From: Haladaptatus paucihalophilus DX253
Lineage (GTDB): Archaea > Halobacteriota > Halobacteria > Halobacteriales > Haladaptataceae
Reading direction: 5' to 3'
Length of the DNA stretch: 64,000 nucleotides
NCBI RefSeq assembly: GCF_000376445.1
Contig: NZ_AQXI01000001.1
Span: 1,644,962 to 1,708,961, forward strand
In this document: piece after piece, positions 8,160-16,099 of the stretch
Layout of the letters: each line of letters begins with the position of its first letter
Numbering within the stretch: position 1 is the first letter of the stretch
The notes under the pieces: model-generated
Database searches by the model: none
Told to the model about the DNA's origin: nothing
Seen by the model: the letters and a program-made list of their open reading frames with translations, nothing else
Translations under genes and position numbers: made by a program

Positions 8160-9334
8160 CCGAACCGACCGACGCCACCGTCGATTCCTCGCTCTCGCTC
8201 GGTCCGTTCGAGTTCGAGTGCGGGGAGGAGATTCCCGAACTGGAAGTCGCCTACGAGACCTACGGCGAGTTCACCGGCGACAACGCGATTCTCGTCTGTC
8301 ACGCGCTGACCGGAAGCCACCACGTGACGGGGGCCGCCGACGGGCAGGGCGAAGGCTGGTGGGACCAAATCGTCGGCCCCGGCAAAGCCATCGACACACA
8401 CGAGCAGTTCGTCGTCGCCGCGAACGTGCCGGGGTCGTGCTACGGGACCACCGGCCCGGCCAGCACGAACCCCGAGACGGGCGACCCGTACGGCTCCGAC
8501 TTCCCCGCCGTGACTGTCGGCGACTGGGTTCGCGTCCAGAGACGACTCCTCGACGACCTCGGAATCGACCGACTGCGGGCCGTCGTCGGCGGCAGCGTCG
8601 GCGGGATGAACGCGCTCGAATGGGCGAAGCGATACCCGGAGATGGTCGAACGCGTGATTCCCGTCGCCACCGGTCCCCGACTCGACCCGCAACTGCTCGC
8701 CCTGTCGGCGGTTGCGCGGCGGGCGATTACCTCCGACCCGGCGTGGCAGGGCGGCGATTACTACCCCGACCACCCGGACAGCGGACTGGCGCTCGCCCGC
8801 CAACTCGGCCACATCACGTACCTCTCGAAGGAGTCGATGGGCGAGAAGTTCGGCCGGGACTTCGCCGACAGCGCGCCGGGGACGTTTCCGTCGAACGGCC
8901 GAGGAGCGGACGACCGAATCGCCGGATTCGGCCCCGATTCCTACCGCGACGTGGAGAGCTACCTCGATTATCAGGCCGAGAAGTTCGTCCGGCGGTTCGA
9001 CGCGAACAGCTACCTCCACCTCACGCACGCCATGGAGAACTACGACCTCGCCGCGAACTGCGACTCGGACGCCGAGGCGCTCGCCGACTTCGACGGCGAG
9101 GCGCTCCTCATCTCGATTTCTGGTGACTGGCATTTCACCGTCGAGCAGTCGAATCACCTCATGGAATCGTTCGAACGGGCGGGCGTCGAAGCGACGCACC
9201 GCTCCCTCCACAGCGACCACGGGCACGACGCGTTTCTCACCGAACCCGAACTGGTCGGCCCGCCGATTCGCCGGTTCCTCTCGTCCGATTCGAGCGACTT
9301 CGCGCCCGTTCACGCCAGCCTGTTCGCACAGTAG
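8156..9334 (+). CDS. metX: Homoserine O-acetyltransferase
   Basis: This alpha/beta-hydrolase enzyme of 392 residues acylates homoserine with acetyl-CoA as the entry to methionine synthesis and supplies the substrate of MetY. The nucleophile elbow is GGSVGGM with Ser147. The catalytic acid is Asp324 (SGDWHF) and the base His357 (DHGHDAFL). The oxyanion region CHALTGSHH (48-56) is also typical. Some family members use succinyl-CoA; the sequence alone does not settle that point. The start overlaps the metY stop (ATGA), indicating translational coupling. The downstream region contains a short tandem repeat before the next gene. Confidence 0.93.
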   Translation: MTEPTDATVDSSLSLGPFEFECGEEIPELEVAYETYGEFTGDNAILVCHALTGSHHVTGAADGQGEGWWDQIVGPGKAIDTHEQFVVAANVPGSCYGTTGPASTNPETGDPYGSDFPAVTVGDWVRVQRRLLDDLGIDRLRAVVGGSVGGMNALEWAKRYPEMVERVIPVATGPRLDPQLLALSAVARRAITSDPAWQGGDYYPDHPDSGLALARQLGHITYLSKESMGEKFGRDFADSAPGTFPSNGRGADDRIAGFGPDSYRDVESYLDYQAEKFVRRFDANSYLHLTHAMENYDLAANCDSDAEALADFDGEALLISISGDWHFTVEQSNHLMESFERAGVEATHRSLHSDHGHDAFLTEPELVGPPIRRFLSSDSSDFAPVHASLFAQ

Positions 9335-9343
9335 TTCCCGTCG

Positions 9344-9399
9344 CGCCACCGTCCCCGTCGTTCAGTCGTGAACGCCGCCGTCCCCGTCGTTCGGCCGTG
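9344..9399 (+). repeat. Two-copy 27-base tandem repeat
   Basis: Two copies of a 27-base unit (9344-9370 and 9373-9399) lie just after metX and match at 24 of 27 positions. The core gtccccgtcgttc is identical. They lie in the 100-base gap before the HtrA-like gene. The role is unknown; it may be a replication-slippage product. Confidence 0.8.
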
Positions 9400-9434
9400 G
9401 CACTGATTAGCGCGCGTGACGTCCAGAGTGCGAG

Positions 9435-10295
9435 ATGGGAACTCGACCGCTTCCGCCGTCTCGCACGCTCACCGTCGCCATCGTCTCCGTGGCTGCCGTT
9501 CTTCTCGTCACCGCGAGTTGGGGGGTCGTCCCGTCGTGGGGGACCGTCGCGTCGAACGGAACCGTCCGAGCACAGGGCACACAAGGAGCGGAGCAATCGA
9601 CGTGCGACTTTTCGAGCCTCTACGACCGGAGCATCGATTCCGTCGTCTCGGTCGGCGTCGAAACGCCCCGGAGCGAAGGCGAAGGGTCGGGGTTCGTCTA
9701 CGAACTGACCGAGGGGGTCGGCTACGTCGTCACGAACCAGCACGTCGTCGCGCAGGCAACTCGACTCCGCGTCCAGTTCGACCGCGGTCAATGGCGACGT
9801 GCGACGGTCGTCGGGGCCGCGCCGAAACGCGACCTCGCGGTCCTCCGCGTGCAAAACGTCCCGTCCTACGTCGAGTCGCTCTCGCTCGCGGAGCAGCGGG
9901 CGGAACCGGGACAGTCAGTCGCCGCCCTCGGCAGTCCGCTCGGTCTACAGGGGACCATCACGCAGGGTGTCGTCAGCGGGGTCAACCGGACGCTGCCGTC
10001 CCAGCACGGGGCGACGATTTCCGGCGTCGTGCAGACCGACGCGGCCATCAATCCGGGCAACAGCGGCGGACCGCTCGTGAACTGCAACGGACGCGTCGTC
10101 GGCGTCAACACGGCGGGAATCGTCGGCGGAGAGAACCTCGGCTTTGCGATTCCAGCGAGCGCGCTCCGCGAGACGGTGCCGTCGCTGGTCGACGGGTCGC
10201 GCCAAAAAAATCAGTCCGAAATCTCGATGCGGTCGCCGTCGTCGGTCTCCACCTCGCTGATGGGAAGCCGAACTTCGAGGACGCCGTTGCGGTAG
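9435..10295 (+). CDS. S1C (HtrA/DegP-like) serine protease without PDZ domain
   Basis: This is a 286-residue trypsin-like protease of the HtrA family. An N-terminal hydrophobic segment (about residues 10-30) is a signal peptide or membrane anchor, so it probably acts outside the membrane in protein quality control. The catalytic His is in VVTNQHVVAQ (near 101), the Asp in KRDLAVLRV (near 137) and the Ser in NPGNSGGPL (near 212). No PDZ domain follows. The natural protease fold ends at GFAIPASALRETVPSL (near 253). The last 30 residues come from reading through about 85 bases antisense into the Hsp20 gene, so the tail is probably non-native in origin. Confidence 0.85.
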   Translation: MGTRPLPPSRTLTVAIVSVAAVLLVTASWGVVPSWGTVASNGTVRAQGTQGAEQSTCDFSSLYDRSIDSVVSVGVETPRSEGEGSGFVYELTEGVGYVVTNQHVVAQATRLRVQFDRGQWRRATVVGAAPKRDLAVLRVQNVPSYVESLSLAEQRAEPGQSVAALGSPLGLQGTITQGVVSGVNRTLPSQHGATISGVVQTDAAINPGNSGGPLVNCNGRVVGVNTAGIVGGENLGFAIPASALRETVPSLVDGSRQKNQSEISMRSPSSVSTSLMGSRTSRTPLR

Positions 10296-10630
10296 GTCGC
10301 CTCGATTCCGTCCTTCTCGACCGGCTTGGGCATCGTCACGCGCTCCGAGAGTTCGCGGGCGCGGCTGAAGTCGTCGCCGGACACCTCGTGTTTCGCGGCG
10401 ACGGTCAGCGTGTCGTCCGCGAACGCGAGTTCTATCTCCTCCTTCTCGAATCCGGGGAGGTCGGCGACGAGGACGAACTCGCCGTCGCGTTCTTTCAGGT
10501 CCACGTGCGTCCCGTGGGATGCTCCTCGGAGTTCGCTCCGCGGGGCGTTCGTCCCCCACATGCGGGAACGCATCTGTTCGAACATTCGGTCCATGTCCTC
10601 GAAGGGGGTGTATCGTTCCATGACAATCAC
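10211..10630 (-). CDS. Hsp20/alpha-crystallin small heat-shock protein
   Basis: This 139-residue holding chaperone prevents aggregation of unfolding proteins. An N-terminal amphipathic arm (MERYTPFEDMDRMFEQM, the likely start being either of two close Met codons at 10630 and 10621) precedes the alpha-crystallin domain (about residues 40-130). That domain contains FVLVADLPGFEKEEIELAF and the late GxLxVxLP-like NGVLEVRLPI motif. The C-terminal I-x-I anchor is present as RIEIS. Its 3' end overlaps the tail of the convergent protease gene. An inverted repeat flanks its TATA box, which suggests stress control. Confidence 0.93.
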   Translation of the reverse strand: MIVMERYTPFEDMDRMFEQMRSRMWGTNAPRSELRGASHGTHVDLKERDGEFVLVADLPGFEKEEIELAFADDTLTVAAKHEVSGDDFSRARELSERVTMPKPVEKDGIEATYRNGVLEVRLPISEVETDDGDRIEISD

Positions 10631-10645
10631 CGAATGTATTAGACG

Positions 10646-10671
10646 CTCGCTGAGATATTAAAGATAGCGAG
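10646..10671 (-). promoter_or_regulatory. Inverted repeat flanking the hsp20 TATA box
   Basis: The six-base arms ctcgct (10646-10651) and agcgag (10666-10671) are exact inverted repeats around the AT-rich gatattaaagat, which lies about 26-34 bases upstream of the Hsp20 start and is its TATA box. A protein bound here would block TBP/TFB, as expected for a heat-shock repressor site. Confidence 0.5.
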
Positions 10672-10736
10672 ATGCGGAATATCACGTGTCTCAGCGCCCT
10701 ACCACCACATCCCCGATATGAAATGACGGCGAACGC

Positions 10737-11372
10737 TCAAATCGCGTTCTTCCGTCCCAGCACGTCGTCCAGTTCGTCCATGTGCGTGACGATGGTGTCA
10801 CAGGCGGGCGCGACGGCGGGTTTCGGGTCGAACCCGACGGCCAAGCCCGCGACTTCGAGCATCGGCAGGTCGTTCGCGCCGTCGCCGACCGCGACGGTGT
10901 TCACCATGTCGACGCCCTGTTCTTCCGCGAGCGCTTCGAGCGCGTCGTCCTTCGTCCCCTCGATGAGCGGCCCCTCGACCTCGCCCGTCAGTTCCTCCCC
11001 GTCGTCGAGCAGTCGGTTGGCGACGATGGTGTCCACCGAGACGCCCTCGCGGTCGAGCGCGGCCTGTACCCCGCGCTCGAACCCGCCGGTGAGGATGGCG
11101 ACGTGGGTTCCCTTCGCCGAAAGTTCGTCGAGGATTTCCGCCGCCCCGGGGCGGAGCGTCACCTCGGAGAAGGCGTCCTCGGCACCCGCGAGTGACAACC
11201 CGTCGAGCAAGGCCGCGCGGTCGCGCAGGCTCTCCGCGTAGCTGAGTTCGTCGTTCATCGCTCGGGCGGTGATGTCGGCCATCTCGTCGGCCACGCCGAC
11301 CTGTTTCCCGAGGAGCACGGTCATCTCCGAATCCGAAAGCGTTCCGTCGAAATCGAACGCGACTAACGTCAT
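10737..11372 (-). CDS. serB: Phosphoserine phosphatase
   Basis: This 211-residue HAD-superfamily phosphatase catalyses the last step of serine synthesis, phosphoserine to serine. The catalytic motif I is DFDGTLSDSE (residues 6-15) with nucleophile D6. Motif II is ILTGGF (near 93-98), and motif III/IV is the VGDGANDLPML segment near 162-172. The cap region lies between motifs I and II. The length is typical of the single-domain SerB. serA is encoded nearby at 13-14.6 kb. A TATA box is shared in the divergent region with the SPFH gene, but the two transcripts are separate. Confidence 0.93.
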   Translation of the reverse strand: MTLVAFDFDGTLSDSEMTVLLGKQVGVADEMADITARAMNDELSYAESLRDRAALLDGLSLAGAEDAFSEVTLRPGAAEILDELSAKGTHVAILTGGFERGVQAALDREGVSVDTIVANRLLDDGEELTGEVEGPLIEGTKDDALEALAEEQGVDMVNTVAVGDGANDLPMLEVAGLAVGFDPKPAVAPACDTIVTHMDELDDVLGRKNAI

Positions 11373-11397
11373 TCGAGTCGTGGTTCACAACCCAACG

Positions 11398-11405
11398 GTA
11401 TAAAG
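11398..11405 (-). promoter_or_regulatory. TATA box of serB
   Basis: It reads ctttatac on the minus strand, 26-33 bases upstream of the serB ATG. It lies in the divergent 101-base region shared with the SPFH gene. Confidence 0.6.
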
Positions 11406-11441
11406 TTCGATGCACGTCGGCGACAAACGCCAAGAGATATA

Positions 11442-11461
11442 ACATGTCTCTCGAGACATGT
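11442..11461 (+). promoter_or_regulatory. Perfect 8-bp inverted repeat at the SPFH promoter
   Basis: The arms acatgtct and agacatgt are separated by ctcg. The repeat begins at the end of a TATA-like gatataa (11436-11442) and covers the expected transcription start of the SPFH gene, whose ATG is at 11474. This is the position expected for a repressor operator. A hairpin in the short leader is an alternative. Confidence 0.55.
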
Positions 11462-11473
11462 GGTCGTACCTGA

Positions 11474-12448
11474 ATGAGTTCCGATAGTGACATTCCGATA
11501 GACCCCGACGGTTCCTCGGGACCGAACATTCCCGATATCGACCTCCGAAGCATCTTCGGCAACACCCTCCTCATCGTCCTCGTCATCGTCCTCATCGTCG
11601 CCCCGGTAATCGGGTTCCTCTCGTGGACGCCCGTCGACGAGGGGAACGTCCAAGTGGTCAAAAAGTGGGGTGCCGCGACGGGAACGGTGTTCGAACCGGG
11701 AGCCCACTTCATCAACCCGGTTTCGCAGGACACCGTGTCGCTCTCCACGCGACCCCAGTCTTACACCATGTCCAGTCAACAGGGCGAAGGAAACAAGGCG
11801 GGTACAGACGACTCCATCACCGTCCTGACGGAGGACGGACTCCGGGTGGACATCGACATCACCGTGCGGTATCGCGTGGATGCGGGACAGGCCGTGAAAT
11901 TCTACAAGAACTACCGGACGCTCGGGTCCGCGGAGCAGCGACTCATCCGCCCGAGCATTCGCTCCGTGCTCCGCACCGAGGCGGGTGCCCTCCCCGTGAC
12001 CGAAATATACACCGGAAAGGGCCAGACGGAATTGAAACAGGCCGCCCAGAGCGCCCTGAAGAAGGATTTCGCCCGCGACGCCCTCATCCTCGAAGCGGTC
12101 CAGATTCGGAAGGTCAACCTTCCGAAACAGTACGAGCAGGCGGTCGAACAGAAGGAAATCACGAAACAGCGCCGACAGCAGAAGGAGAACGAACTCGAAG
12201 TCGAGAAACTCGAAGCCGACCGAAAGAAAATCGAGGCGAACGGGGAGGCGGAAGCGAACCGCATCCTGAGCGAATCGCTCGACCAGAAGGTTCTCACACA
12301 GCAGTACATCGACAAACTCGACGACACGGATACGGTTTACATTCCGGTCGGCGGTGACGGCTACCCGCAGTTCGTGCGAAACATCGACGGGTCGAACGGC
12401 GATTCGCCGTCGCGGACGTCCACCAACTCGACGAACGCGTCGGCCTGA
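11474..12448 (+). CDS. Prohibitin-like SPFH/band 7 membrane protein
   Basis: This is a 324-residue protein with one membrane helix (about residues 33-52, LLIVLVIVLIVAPVIGFLSW) and an SPFH domain (about 55-225). The domain includes VDEGNVQVVKKWG and the DITVRYRVD core, followed by a charged helical coil (about 225-285, KEITKQRRQQKENELEVEKL). Family members assemble into rings or scaffolds on the membrane and can regulate proteases. The C-terminal tail is Ser/Asn/Thr-rich. Its stop overlaps the start of the next gene by one base, so the two are coupled and probably act together. Confidence 0.9.
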   Translation: MSSDSDIPIDPDGSSGPNIPDIDLRSIFGNTLLIVLVIVLIVAPVIGFLSWTPVDEGNVQVVKKWGAATGTVFEPGAHFINPVSQDTVSLSTRPQSYTMSSQQGEGNKAGTDDSITVLTEDGLRVDIDITVRYRVDAGQAVKFYKNYRTLGSAEQRLIRPSIRSVLRTEAGALPVTEIYTGKGQTELKQAAQSALKKDFARDALILEAVQIRKVNLPKQYEQAVEQKEITKQRRQQKENELEVEKLEADRKKIEANGEAEANRILSESLDQKVLTQQYIDKLDDTDTVYIPVGGDGYPQFVRNIDGSNGDSPSRTSTNSTNASA

Positions 12449-12948
12449 TGACGAACGACGCCACGGCCCGATTGACGAAGTGGGTCCTCGTCGCGGTCGG
12501 ATTCGCCTCGCTCGCGGTGCTCCTCGGCGTCGTCGTCCGGTCGTTGGTGAGTTGGAAGGCGTTCCTCCTGTTGCTCGTCGTTCTCGTCCCGGCGGTGCTC
12601 CTCTCCTATCGTCTCAGTCGGGCGGAACGCGCCTACGACCGCGGGCGGTACGGCGTCGGCCGTCGCGTCGTCACCGAGCGAATTGCGCTCGGTGACGGGG
12701 AGTGTGGCGTCTGTGGCACGCACGGCGGGAACGGCGTTCGACGGCGGTTCGTGAAGGAACTCGTCGTCGATGGCGTCCCGATTGCGCTGGTCGAAAGCGG
12801 GAGCAACGACTACTGTCGTGAGTGTTTCGCGGCCGAGTCGGATGGGAACGAAAACGATGGAAGCGATGCGAGCGACGAAGCGGTCGAAGCCCACGAAAAA
12901 GACGAGACGGAACGGCAGTCCTCCGACCGACGTGAGCGGAATCAGTAG
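12448..12948 (+). CDS. Membrane protein with two Cys pairs (putative zinc site)
   Basis: The 166-residue protein has two N-terminal membrane helices (about residues 10-31 and 34-53). A soluble part follows with CGVC (near 89-92) and CREC (near 126-129), spaced so as to form one four-cysteine zinc site. The last 35 residues are a charged Asp/Glu/Arg tail. The start shares a base with the stop of the SPFH gene (TGATG), so translation is coupled. No known domain was recognised. A role as partner of the SPFH protein is inferred from context. Confidence 0.65.
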   Translation: MTNDATARLTKWVLVAVGFASLAVLLGVVVRSLVSWKAFLLLLVVLVPAVLLSYRLSRAERAYDRGRYGVGRRVVTERIALGDGECGVCGTHGGNGVRRRFVKELVVDGVPIALVESGSNDYCRECFAAESDGNENDGSDASDEAVEAHEKDETERQSSDRRERNQ

Positions 12949-13070
12949 CCACCGACCGTAGCAGTCCCCCCAATGACAACATATTTTTAGAATATAGAAT
13001 ACGAAAATATATTGGCAATCTTCGCTGTGAGAGAAAGGGTTAACGGGTGGGGGGTGCATTCTCTCCAGCA

Positions 13071-14654
13071 ATGAAGGTTCTCGTCACGGACCCCATCGCG
13101 GACGCGGGTCTCGAGCGACTTCGTGAAAGCGGATACGAGGTAGAAACGGCATACGACGTAGAGGGCGATGCACTTTTGAACGCGGTTTCCGATGCGAACG
13201 GACTCATCGTTCGCTCGGGGACGGACGTCAACCGAGACGTGTTCGAAGCGGCGTCCGACCTCGTTATCGTCGGACGTGCGGGTATCGGCGTGGACAACAT
13301 CGACATCGAGGCCGCGACCGAAAACGGCGTCATCGTGGCGAACGCGCCGGAAGGCAACGTTCGCGCCGCCGCGGAGCACACGGTCGCGATGGCGTTCGCC
13401 GCCGCGCGCTCCATCCCGCAGGCACACGCCCGACTCAAGGGCGGCGAGTGGGCCAAGGGCGACTACCTCGGAACGGAACTGAACGGTAAGACGCTCGGCA
13501 TCGTCGGCCTCGGCCGCGTCGGGCAGGAGGTCGCAAAGAAACTCGACAGCCTCGGCATGAACCTCGTCGCGTACGACCCGTACATCAGCGAGGACCTCGC
13601 CAGGCAACTCGGCGCGGAACTGGTCGAACTGGACGACTGTCTCGAACAAGCCGACTTCCTGACGGTGCACACCCCGCTCACGCCCGAAACCGAGGGGCTC
13701 ATCAGCACCGAGGAACTCGCGCAGGTCGAAGGCGGGTACATCGTCAACTGCGCCCGCGGCGGCGTCATCGACGAGGATGCGCTCGCCGAAGCGGTCGCCG
13801 ACGGCGTGCTGGCGGGTGCAGCGGTGGACGTGTTCGCGGAGGAACCGCTCCCCAAGGACAACCCGCTGCTCGACGTGGACGACGTTATCCTCACGCCTCA
13901 CCTCGGCGCGAGCACGGAGGCCGCACAGGAGAACGTGGCGACCAGCACCGCGGATCAAGTGGTCGCCGCGCTCCGCGAGGAACCCGTCATCAACGCGCTC
14001 AACGCGCCGTCCGTCGAGGAGAGTGCGTTCCCCCGCGTTCGACCCTACATCGAACTCGCCGAAACCGCGGGCAAAATCGCCACGCAACTGCTGGACGAGC
14101 GCATCGAGCGCATCGAGGTGAACTACGAGGGAGACATCGCCGAGGAGGAAGTCGACCTCGTGACCGCCAGCGCCCAGAAGGGCGTCTTCCAGCCGCTCGA
14201 ATGGCAGGTCAACGCCGTCAACGCCCCCCAAATCGCGGAGGAGCGCGGCGTCGAAGTGACCGAGAGCAAGACCCGGCAGGCCGCCGACTTCCAGAGCCTC
14301 ATCACGGTCACGGTCGAAAGCGACGACGGGGAGATAACGGTCGAAGGAACCCTCTTCGCGGACGACGACCCGCGCATCGTCCGCATCGACGGCTACCGCG
14401 TGGACGCCATCCCCCACGGCCACATGCTCGTGGCTCGCAATCAGGACAAGCCCGGCGTCATCGGATTCATCGGAACCGTCCTCGGCGAACACGACACCAA
14501 CATCGCGGGCATGTTCAACGCCCGCGAAACCGACGGCGGCGAGGCGCTGTCGGTCTACAATCTGGACAGCGAAGTCAGTACGGCCGCGAAGGAAGCGCTC
14601 GAAGCGGACGAGCGCATCATCGAAGTGCGGAACATCGCGCTGAACGGGAACTGA
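13071..14654 (+). CDS. serA: D-3-phosphoglycerate dehydrogenase
   Basis: This 527-residue enzyme oxidises 3-phosphoglycerate to 3-phosphohydroxypyruvate, the first step of serine synthesis. The substrate-binding domain (about 1-95 and 285-315) surrounds the NAD-binding Rossmann domain with LGIVGLGRVGQEVAKKL (about 141-157). The catalytic triad residues lie in NCARGGVIDE, the Glu of the EEPLPKDNPL segment and the His of LTPHLGAST. The C-terminal ACT domain (about 450-527) is the serine-sensing regulatory part, preceded by an intervening domain. The ATG at 13071 fits the family start MKVLVTDPIA. An AT-rich region with mirrored arms lies upstream (12978-13012). Confidence 0.95.
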   Translation: MKVLVTDPIADAGLERLRESGYEVETAYDVEGDALLNAVSDANGLIVRSGTDVNRDVFEAASDLVIVGRAGIGVDNIDIEAATENGVIVANAPEGNVRAAAEHTVAMAFAAARSIPQAHARLKGGEWAKGDYLGTELNGKTLGIVGLGRVGQEVAKKLDSLGMNLVAYDPYISEDLARQLGAELVELDDCLEQADFLTVHTPLTPETEGLISTEELAQVEGGYIVNCARGGVIDEDALAEAVADGVLAGAAVDVFAEEPLPKDNPLLDVDDVILTPHLGASTEAAQENVATSTADQVVAALREEPVINALNAPSVEESAFPRVRPYIELAETAGKIATQLLDERIERIEVNYEGDIAEEEVDLVTASAQKGVFQPLEWQVNAVNAPQIAEERGVEVTESKTRQAADFQSLITVTVESDDGEITVEGTLFADDDPRIVRIDGYRVDAIPHGHMLVARNQDKPGVIGFIGTVLGEHDTNIAGMFNARETDGGEALSVYNLDSEVSTAAKEALEADERIIEVRNIALNGN

Positions 14655-14678
14655 AAATCGACCCGCGGGCGACGAACC

Positions 14679-14760
14679 TTTTTATACGGAAACGAGGCCA
14701 GCAGTCGGTGTGAGGACCAGTCGAACGAATCTTTGACCGCTTGCCCTGCCGCGAAAGCGG
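14679..14760 (+). promoter_or_regulatory. Promoter and structured leader of the MFS gene
   Basis: A TATA box (tttttata, 14679-14686) lies about 107 bases upstream of the MFS start, implying a leader of roughly 80 bases, long for haloarchaea. The leader contains a GTG-initiated mini-frame of eight codons (14710-14736). Directly after it comes a hairpin with arms ccgctt (14737-14742) and aagcgg (14755-14760). The layout resembles an attenuator, but this is inference. Confidence 0.35.
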
Positions 14761-14792
14761 GACTCAAGTAGCCGCCACGCCACCGTCGAATC

Positions 14793-16034
14793 GTGACGTC
14801 GGTCGAATCCAACCGCGGCGACGAACGACCCGGACGCGAGGAGCGGCTCGTGACGGGGTATTCCGGGCGACTGCTCCTCGTCGTCTCGCTCGGATGGATG
14901 ATGATTCAGGCCGGACGGCTCGTCCTCTCGCCAATGCTCCCGGCCGTGATGGAGGACCTCCACATCACGGAGCTTCAGGCGGGCGTCGCGTTCACCCTGC
15001 TTTGGGGCTTGTACGCGCTCGGTCAGTATCCGAGCGGCAGGCTGTCCGACCGCTTCTCGCGCAAAAGCCTGCTCGTGTCCGGGCTTTCGCTCCTCGCGGT
15101 CGGATTCACGGTCCTCGCGGCCGCGCCGACCTACGCCGTCTTTCTGCTCGGCGCGGCCGTCGTCGGGTGCGGTGCCGGACTGTATCCGACACCGGCGCGG
15201 GCGCTCGTCTCCGACCTGTTCGTCTCCCGTCGAGGGCAAGCGTTCGGCCTTCACGGCGCGTCGGGGGACACGGGCGGAGTGATAGCGGCGGGGCTGGCGG
15301 TCGCCGTCCTCGCCGTCGCCGTCTGGCGGGCCGCGTTCGTTCCCGTCGTGCTGGTAACCGTGTTGGTACTCGTTTTCCTCCACCGCTGGAGTCGAGAGGC
15401 CTACACCCGACCGACCATCGACGCGGACGCGAGACGAGCGGTCATCGCGGACGTCAGAGCGACGGCGCGGCGCTTCGGCAACCGCCGAACCGTGGCGCTC
15501 CTCGTGGCCTATTCGCTCTACGCGTTCGTCTGGCAGTCCGTCGCCGGGTTCCTCCCGTCGTTCCTCCAGGAGTCGAAGGACTTTTCGCCCGAACTCGCGG
15601 GAAGCGCGTTCGCGGCGCTGTTCATCGTCGGAACGCTGGTGAAACCGGTTTCGGGCGCGCTCGGCGACCGGATATCGCGCCCGGTCGTCGCCGCCGGGTC
15701 GCTCGTGCTGGCGACGGTCGCCCTCGCCGCGCTCGTACTGGCGAGCGGGACGCTGGCCGTCGCCGGAAGCGTCGCCCTGTTCGCAGCGGGGTTGATGGCC
15801 TATCCGCCAGCCATGCAGGCGCACCTGATGGACGTGTTTCCCGACGGGAGCATGGGCGGCGACCTCGGCGCGACGCGAACGGTCTACATCGGTTTCGGCA
15901 GCCTCGGGACGACGTACGTCGGGTACGTCGCGGGGCAGTCGGGATACGAGACGGCGTTCACCGGACTGCTCGCGTGTCTCATCGTCAGCGCGAGCATCGT
16001 GTTCGCGCTGGCGCGGTGGTCGCGGTCGGGGTGA
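14793..16034 (+). CDS. Major facilitator superfamily transporter
   Basis: This is a 413-residue, 12-helix MFS transporter of the inner membrane. The loop between helices 2 and 3 has GRLSDRFSRKSLLV (about 85-98), which matches the MFS motif A. The central cytoplasmic loop is near residues 205-225. The start is GTG at 14793. The first 25 residues are polar, then helix 1 begins at GRLLLVVSLGWM. The substrate cannot be told; the family includes drug and sugar exporters. A structured leader is described separately. Confidence 0.85.
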   Translation: MTSVESNRGDERPGREERLVTGYSGRLLLVVSLGWMMIQAGRLVLSPMLPAVMEDLHITELQAGVAFTLLWGLYALGQYPSGRLSDRFSRKSLLVSGLSLLAVGFTVLAAAPTYAVFLLGAAVVGCGAGLYPTPARALVSDLFVSRRGQAFGLHGASGDTGGVIAAGLAVAVLAVAVWRAAFVPVVLVTVLVLVFLHRWSREAYTRPTIDADARRAVIADVRATARRFGNRRTVALLVAYSLYAFVWQSVAGFLPSFLQESKDFSPELAGSAFAALFIVGTLVKPVSGALGDRISRPVVAAGSLVLATVALAALVLASGTLAVAGSVALFAAGLMAYPPAMQAHLMDVFPDGSMGGDLGATRTVYIGFGSLGTTYVGYVAGQSGYETAFTGLLACLIVSASIVFALARWSRSG

Positions 16035-16099
16035 CACCGTGAAACGGGGGGTCGCGCCGTGAGCCGCCAGAAATCGGAAACCACGACGGTGAGCGACCG

